From positions 186,001 to 250,000 of the forward strand of contig BPGU01000003.1 of NCBI GenBank assembly GCA_026003195.1: a stretch of 64,000 nt of DNA, read 5' to 3'. The position numbers and the translations under genes are program-made. This DNA is from Armatimonadota bacterium. Its GTDB lineage: Bacteria > Armatimonadota > HRBIN16. Numbering within the stretch: the first letter of the stretch is position 1; each line of letters starts with the position of its first letter. The notes beneath the pieces were generated by a model. That model saw only the letters and a list, made by a program, of their open reading frames with translations, had not been told where the DNA came from and did no database searches. Positions 61,379 through 64,000 of this stretch are shown piece by piece.

Positions 61379-62131
61379 TCACAGCTCCTCGAGGTTCACC
61401 TCGTCCAGTCTCGTCACCACCCAGTCTGCGCCTGCAGCGCACAACAGCGCCATATCGTCCCGCCGCGCCACGCCGATGCAACGCATTCCTCCCGCTTTCG
61501 CCGCCTGCACCCCCGCTGGCGCGTCCTCGATGACAACGCATCGCTCGGGAGGAACGCCCAGCAGAGCCGCAGCGGTGAGGAATATCTCAGGATGCGGTTT
61601 ACCCTGCGCAAAGTCACGCCCACACACGTTGACGTCGAACAGGTCTATCAGGCGCGTTTCAGGGGTGACAAAGGATACGTGCAGGCATTGTCTGTCACAG
61701 AAGGGTTGCAGGAATACCCGCTCCAGCATTCGATTCGCGTTCTTGGATGAAGAGGCGGCGGCAAGTTTCACCCCCTTAGCCTTCAACGCGAGAATGAAGC
61801 GCAAGCCGTCCTCCAAAGCGGTAAACTCTCCGCGTTCTATCAGCTCCACAATCATCTGCTGTTTGAGGTCGCAGAGCTCCTGCGTGCGCCTGCCGTCGGG
61901 GTCGGGAATACCGAAGTATTCTAACAACGCTGCTGCCCCCTCCTGCCTGGGCTTGCCAGATACGACCTGCTGATACACTTCGGAAGTGTAGCGATCCGGC
62001 GTGTAGCGGGTGTCAGAAGCGATATCTGCCCAGCGGGTACTCATCAGTCTTTGTAAGGTTTCGCCCCACGCACGTTCGTGCGGTGAGTCCACCAGCACGC
62101 CGTCGATGTCGAATATCGCCGCCTCCGTCAT
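61379..62131 (-). CDS. pgmB: Beta-phosphoglucomutase
   Basis: A 250-residue HAD-superfamily enzyme of the beta-PGM branch. Motif I AAIFDIDGVLVDSPHERAW carries the nucleophile Asp and the general-acid Asp two residues on. Motif II is in AAASSSKNA, and motifs III/IV in GKPHPEIFL and VVIEDAPAGVQAAKAGG. It converts beta-glucose 1-phosphate, the GH65 product, to glucose 6-phosphate. ATG 62131 overlaps the upstream stop (ATGA). This pairing with GH65 is a well-known arrangement. Confidence 0.92.
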   Translation of the reverse strand: MTEAAIFDIDGVLVDSPHERAWGETLQRLMSTRWADIASDTRYTPDRYTSEVYQQVVSGKPRQEGAAALLEYFGIPDPDGRRTQELCDLKQQMIVELIERGEFTALEDGLRFILALKAKGVKLAAASSSKNANRMLERVFLQPFCDRQCLHVSFVTPETRLIDLFDVNVCGRDFAQGKPHPEIFLTAAALLGVPPERCVVIEDAPAGVQAAKAGGMRCIGVARRDDMALLCAAGADWVVTRLDEVNLEEL

Positions 62132-63222
62132 ACGCTGCGTACTCCATACTTCTCGGCGGCGTCGAAGTAAACCTTCACACCCTCCGGTGGCAGGTCCCAT
62201 GTCAGATGGTTGCCCACGCAGAAGAAGTAGCCGGGCATGTGGCGACCGACCTCTGCCATCTCGCGCACCATTGCTTCGATAGCCTCACGGTCATTGCTCA
62301 GGATCACGCGGTTGTCACCGCCTCCCAGCAACACCTTGTCGGGATGCTTGCGGGCGAAGGCTCTCCAGTCGGTGTAGGTCTCGCAGAAGATGCCGTCCGC
62401 TCCACATGCCAGCACGTCATCCGCCACGAGGTCCACATTGCCATCGGAGACGAAGAATATCTTCTTGCCCGACGCCTTCAGGTAACCCCAGAACTCTTCG
62501 TAGTAGGGGTAGATATTCTCACGCAGCCACTTTGGTGAAAAGACCGGCCCCTGCCGATGACAGATGTCGTCGTGGCTGGAGAAGACCTGCACATCCGTCT
62601 TCGCCCACGCGCGGAACACCTTGCGTGAGATTTCAGCAAAGTCGCGCAACAGGCGTTTTGCCTCCTGCGGGTAGCACATTGCCACCTCCAGCCACAGCTC
62701 CCAGCCAAAGGTCAGAAGCGGCCACATGAACATCGTGTTATAGAAGTGCCCAATCTCCAGACAGAGGTCACTGTTGGCAGCGCGGTCGCGGTCTACCTGC
62801 TGCTGAAAACGCTTCGCCAGTTCCTCTTCCGACGGCGAGAGGTCTATGCCAATGGGATCCATCTCGCGGTAATCGCAGTGTTCCAGAGGCTGATAGCGCA
62901 GCACATCTTCTATGGACTTGAAGCGATGTCCCCAGTCCCAGTGCCAGGTATGGTCCCATCCCCAGCGCACGGTCTTGCGCCCTTCTGCGTCCTCATAGAC
63001 GACACCATCCGGTGGACGGGGCACAGGAGTATCCTCGGCAGGCAGCGTATACAGGTCAATGGCATAGCGCTCCACCAGTGCCTTCTGCGCCAGACGCGGA
63101 TGCTGCCACGGGTCGATGCCAGTGATGTACTCGATAGCGTCCGGGCAGGAGATGATCTCCCAGTGCGGGATGCGATCGGTCATCTCGCCCTGAAACGCTT
63201 TCAATGCACGTTCACGTTTCAT
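62128..63222 (-). CDS. Uroporphyrinogen-decarboxylase-superfamily protein
   Basis: A 364-residue URO-D/methyltransferase-fold protein (KRERALKAFQGEMTDRIPHW, then FVSDGNVDLVADDVLACGAD, FCVGNHLTWDLPPEGVKVYF). It is not a haem-pathway HemE in character: it lacks the usual N-terminal substrate-binding signature and sits in a sugar operon. Relatives act as corrinoid or other methyltransferases or have unknown functions, and are frequent in sugar-utilisation clusters of environmental bacteria. ATG 63222 is chosen for spacing to GAGGG; ATG 63231 is also possible. It is first in the operon with pgmB and GH65. Confidence 0.8.
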   Translation of the reverse strand: MKRERALKAFQGEMTDRIPHWEIISCPDAIEYITGIDPWQHPRLAQKALVERYAIDLYTLPAEDTPVPRPPDGVVYEDAEGRKTVRWGWDHTWHWDWGHRFKSIEDVLRYQPLEHCDYREMDPIGIDLSPSEEELAKRFQQQVDRDRAANSDLCLEIGHFYNTMFMWPLLTFGWELWLEVAMCYPQEAKRLLRDFAEISRKVFRAWAKTDVQVFSSHDDICHRQGPVFSPKWLRENIYPYYEEFWGYLKASGKKIFFVSDGNVDLVADDVLACGADGIFCETYTDWRAFARKHPDKVLLGGGDNRVILSNDREAIEAMVREMAEVGRHMPGYFFCVGNHLTWDLPPEGVKVYFDAAEKYGVRSV

Positions 63223-63237
63223 GGTGCACATGCCCTC

Positions 63238-63277
63238 TTACAGGTTACTTGCTTCCACCGATTATTGTAACCTGTAA
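63238..63277 (-). promoter_or_regulatory. Operator-like perfect inverted repeat before the GH65 operon
   Basis: TTACAGGTTAC (63238-63248) and GTAACCTGTAA (63267-63277) are perfect 11-base inverted repeats 18 bases apart. A -10-like TACAAT on the minus strand (63269-63264) overlaps the distal arm. This arrangement suggests repressor control of the operon; the regulator is not in the immediate neighbourhood. Confidence 0.65.
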
Positions 63278-63401
63278 AAGGGCAATCTGCCAGAGGGGGA
63301 AAGCGCAAGGAAGAAGTATTTTCGTTCTCAGGAGAACACCGAGAGGGTATGCAGGCACCGGCTGGTTGCGGTGCACATGGACGTCCGCAGCAAAAGCGTG
63401 G

Positions 63402-63413
63402 TACACTCAACGT
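63402..63413 (+). promoter_or_regulatory. -10 box of the CCA-adding enzyme gene; mRNA probably leaderless
   Basis: TACACT (63402-63407) ends six bases before the GTG at 63414, with a weak -35 TGGACG (63378-63383) 18 bases upstream. The expected start point is the GTG itself, and no ribosome site is present. Confidence 0.45.
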
Positions 63414-64000
63414 GTGAATCCACTACTGCTTGCTATCGACAAACTGCGTCAGGCTACACGCGGCACCATCTGGGAAGGCCGCCTGTATCTGGTAGGGGGC
63501 GTGGTGCGCGATGAGCTGCTCGGTCGTCCGCTCCCGCCCGATGTGGACATCGTGACCGAGCAGAACGCGCTGGAACTGGCGCACTGGCTCTGTGCGCAGG
63601 GCGTGGCCGACCACCTGCCTGTGACCTACCCGCGTTTCGGCACGGCGATGGTGCATATCGATGGTGTGCCGTTCGAACTGGTCACCGCACGGCGCGAGAG
63701 CTACTCCGCCCACAGCCGCAAGCCGGTGCAGGTACAACCCGCCACTCTCCGTGAAGACGCCTTCCGTCGCGATTTCACGGTGAACACCCTCATGCGCAAT
63801 CTGCACACCGGCGAACTGCTGGACCTGACCGGCATGGGGCTGAACGACCTGCAGGCGAGACTGCTGCGCACTCCGCTGGACCCGATGCTCACTTTTGAGG
63901 AGGACCCCCTGCGCGCCATGCGGGCGGTGCGTTTTGCTGCGCAGCTGGACTTCGAAATCGAGCCGAACACCCTTGAAGCGGTTCGGAAGACCGCTTATCG
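63414..64000 (+). CDS. cca: CCA-adding enzyme/poly(A) polymerase-type tRNA nucleotidyltransferase (partial)
   Basis: The gene runs off the right edge; 195 residues are visible from GTG 63414. It has the class II nucleotidyltransferase head: LYLVGGVVRDELLGRPLPPD followed by VDIVTE (the G-GG-VRD and DxD elements), FGTAMVHIDG, ARRESYS and the RRDFTVNTLM motif, then the RNA-binding start EEDPLRAMRAVRFAAQLDF. It adds or repairs the 3' CCA of tRNAs, which fits the tRNA-Leu gene here lacking an encoded CCA. Confidence 0.92.
   Translation, partial: MNPLLLAIDKLRQATRGTIWEGRLYLVGGVVRDELLGRPLPPDVDIVTEQNALELAHWLCAQGVADHLPVTYPRFGTAMVHIDGVPFELVTARRESYSAHSRKPVQVQPATLREDAFRRDFTVNTLMRNLHTGELLDLTGMGLNDLQARLLRTPLDPMLTFEEDPLRAMRAVRFAAQLDFEIEPNTLEAVRKTAY

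Overview
The window looks like a chromosomal segment of a GC-rich, saccharolytic bacterium, most likely of the Armatimonadota (inference). It carries four DUF1559-type pseudopilins with the [20 protein letters not shown]-type N-terminus or a variant of it. It also carries a PEP-CTERM protein, a secreted HAF-repeat/dockerin-like protein and many large exported carbohydrate-active enzymes, and gene density is high on both strands. No rRNA, CRISPR array, prophage or plasmid function was seen. One tRNA-Leu(UAA) is present.

Layout. 1-5.6 kb: end of a membrane protein, a DsrE protein, a secreted beta-galactosidase-like hydrolase, a DJ-1/PfpI protein and a PilB/GspE ATPase. 5.8-11.4 kb: a DegT aminotransferase, then a tightly overlapping unit nikR - pseudopilin - TroA/ZnuA-like binding protein - ATPase - permease - methyltransferase behind a promoter whose -10 box carries a NikR-like half-site. 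11.4-17 kb (minus): GH42-like hydrolase, PEP-CTERM protein and a sodium:solute symporter whose last segment is frameshifted. 17-22 kb: tRNA-Leu, lpdA, GIY-YIG-like protein, BMP lipoprotein, Uma2 protein, STAS-UspA fusion. 22-30 kb: a frameshifted secreted protein, an NTF2-like/PHP pair, a Clp1-like kinase with an apparently leaderless mRNA, an NTP_transf_5-like protein, a LON-domain protein with NAD-type isocitrate dehydrogenase, and tdh. 30-35.5 kb: phosphodiesterase, an (alpha/alpha)-type protein with a GT4 glycosyltransferase, then operon 1 (GntR/LacI-type regulator, pseudopilin, small single-pass protein). 35.6-42.8 kb: two large genes bracketed by 74-bp direct repeats (an STN-domain protein and a 1,552-residue GH99-like protein). 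43-49.4 kb: a membrane protein, a HAF/dockerin and pseudopilin operon, a degenerate insertion sequence, then operon 2 (LacI regulator, small single-pass protein, pseudopilin). 49.5-56 kb: HAD phosphatase with a clostripain-like lipoprotein, a two-gene arginine-to-proline unit and an old-yellow-enzyme relative. 56-64 kb: M20 amidohydrolase, Tat-exported sugar-isomerase-like protein, a GH65 - pgmB - UroD-like operon behind a perfect 11-bp inverted repeat, and the start of a CCA-adding enzyme.

How the genes fit together. Sugar uptake (symporter), extracellular hydrolases, disaccharide phosphorolysis (GH65 + pgmB) and sugar-sensing regulators point to polysaccharide use. The most unusual theme is that three transcriptional regulators (NikR, a GntR/LacI hybrid and a LacI protein) are each encoded in one transcription unit with a secreted pseudopilin. 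Two of these units also encode a small protein starting MKKE(I/V)SP, and both have a recognisable promoter and terminator. Several families of short palindromic repeats sit between genes. Two genes look intact apart from one extra base in a G/C homopolymer, which is either sequence error or slippage.
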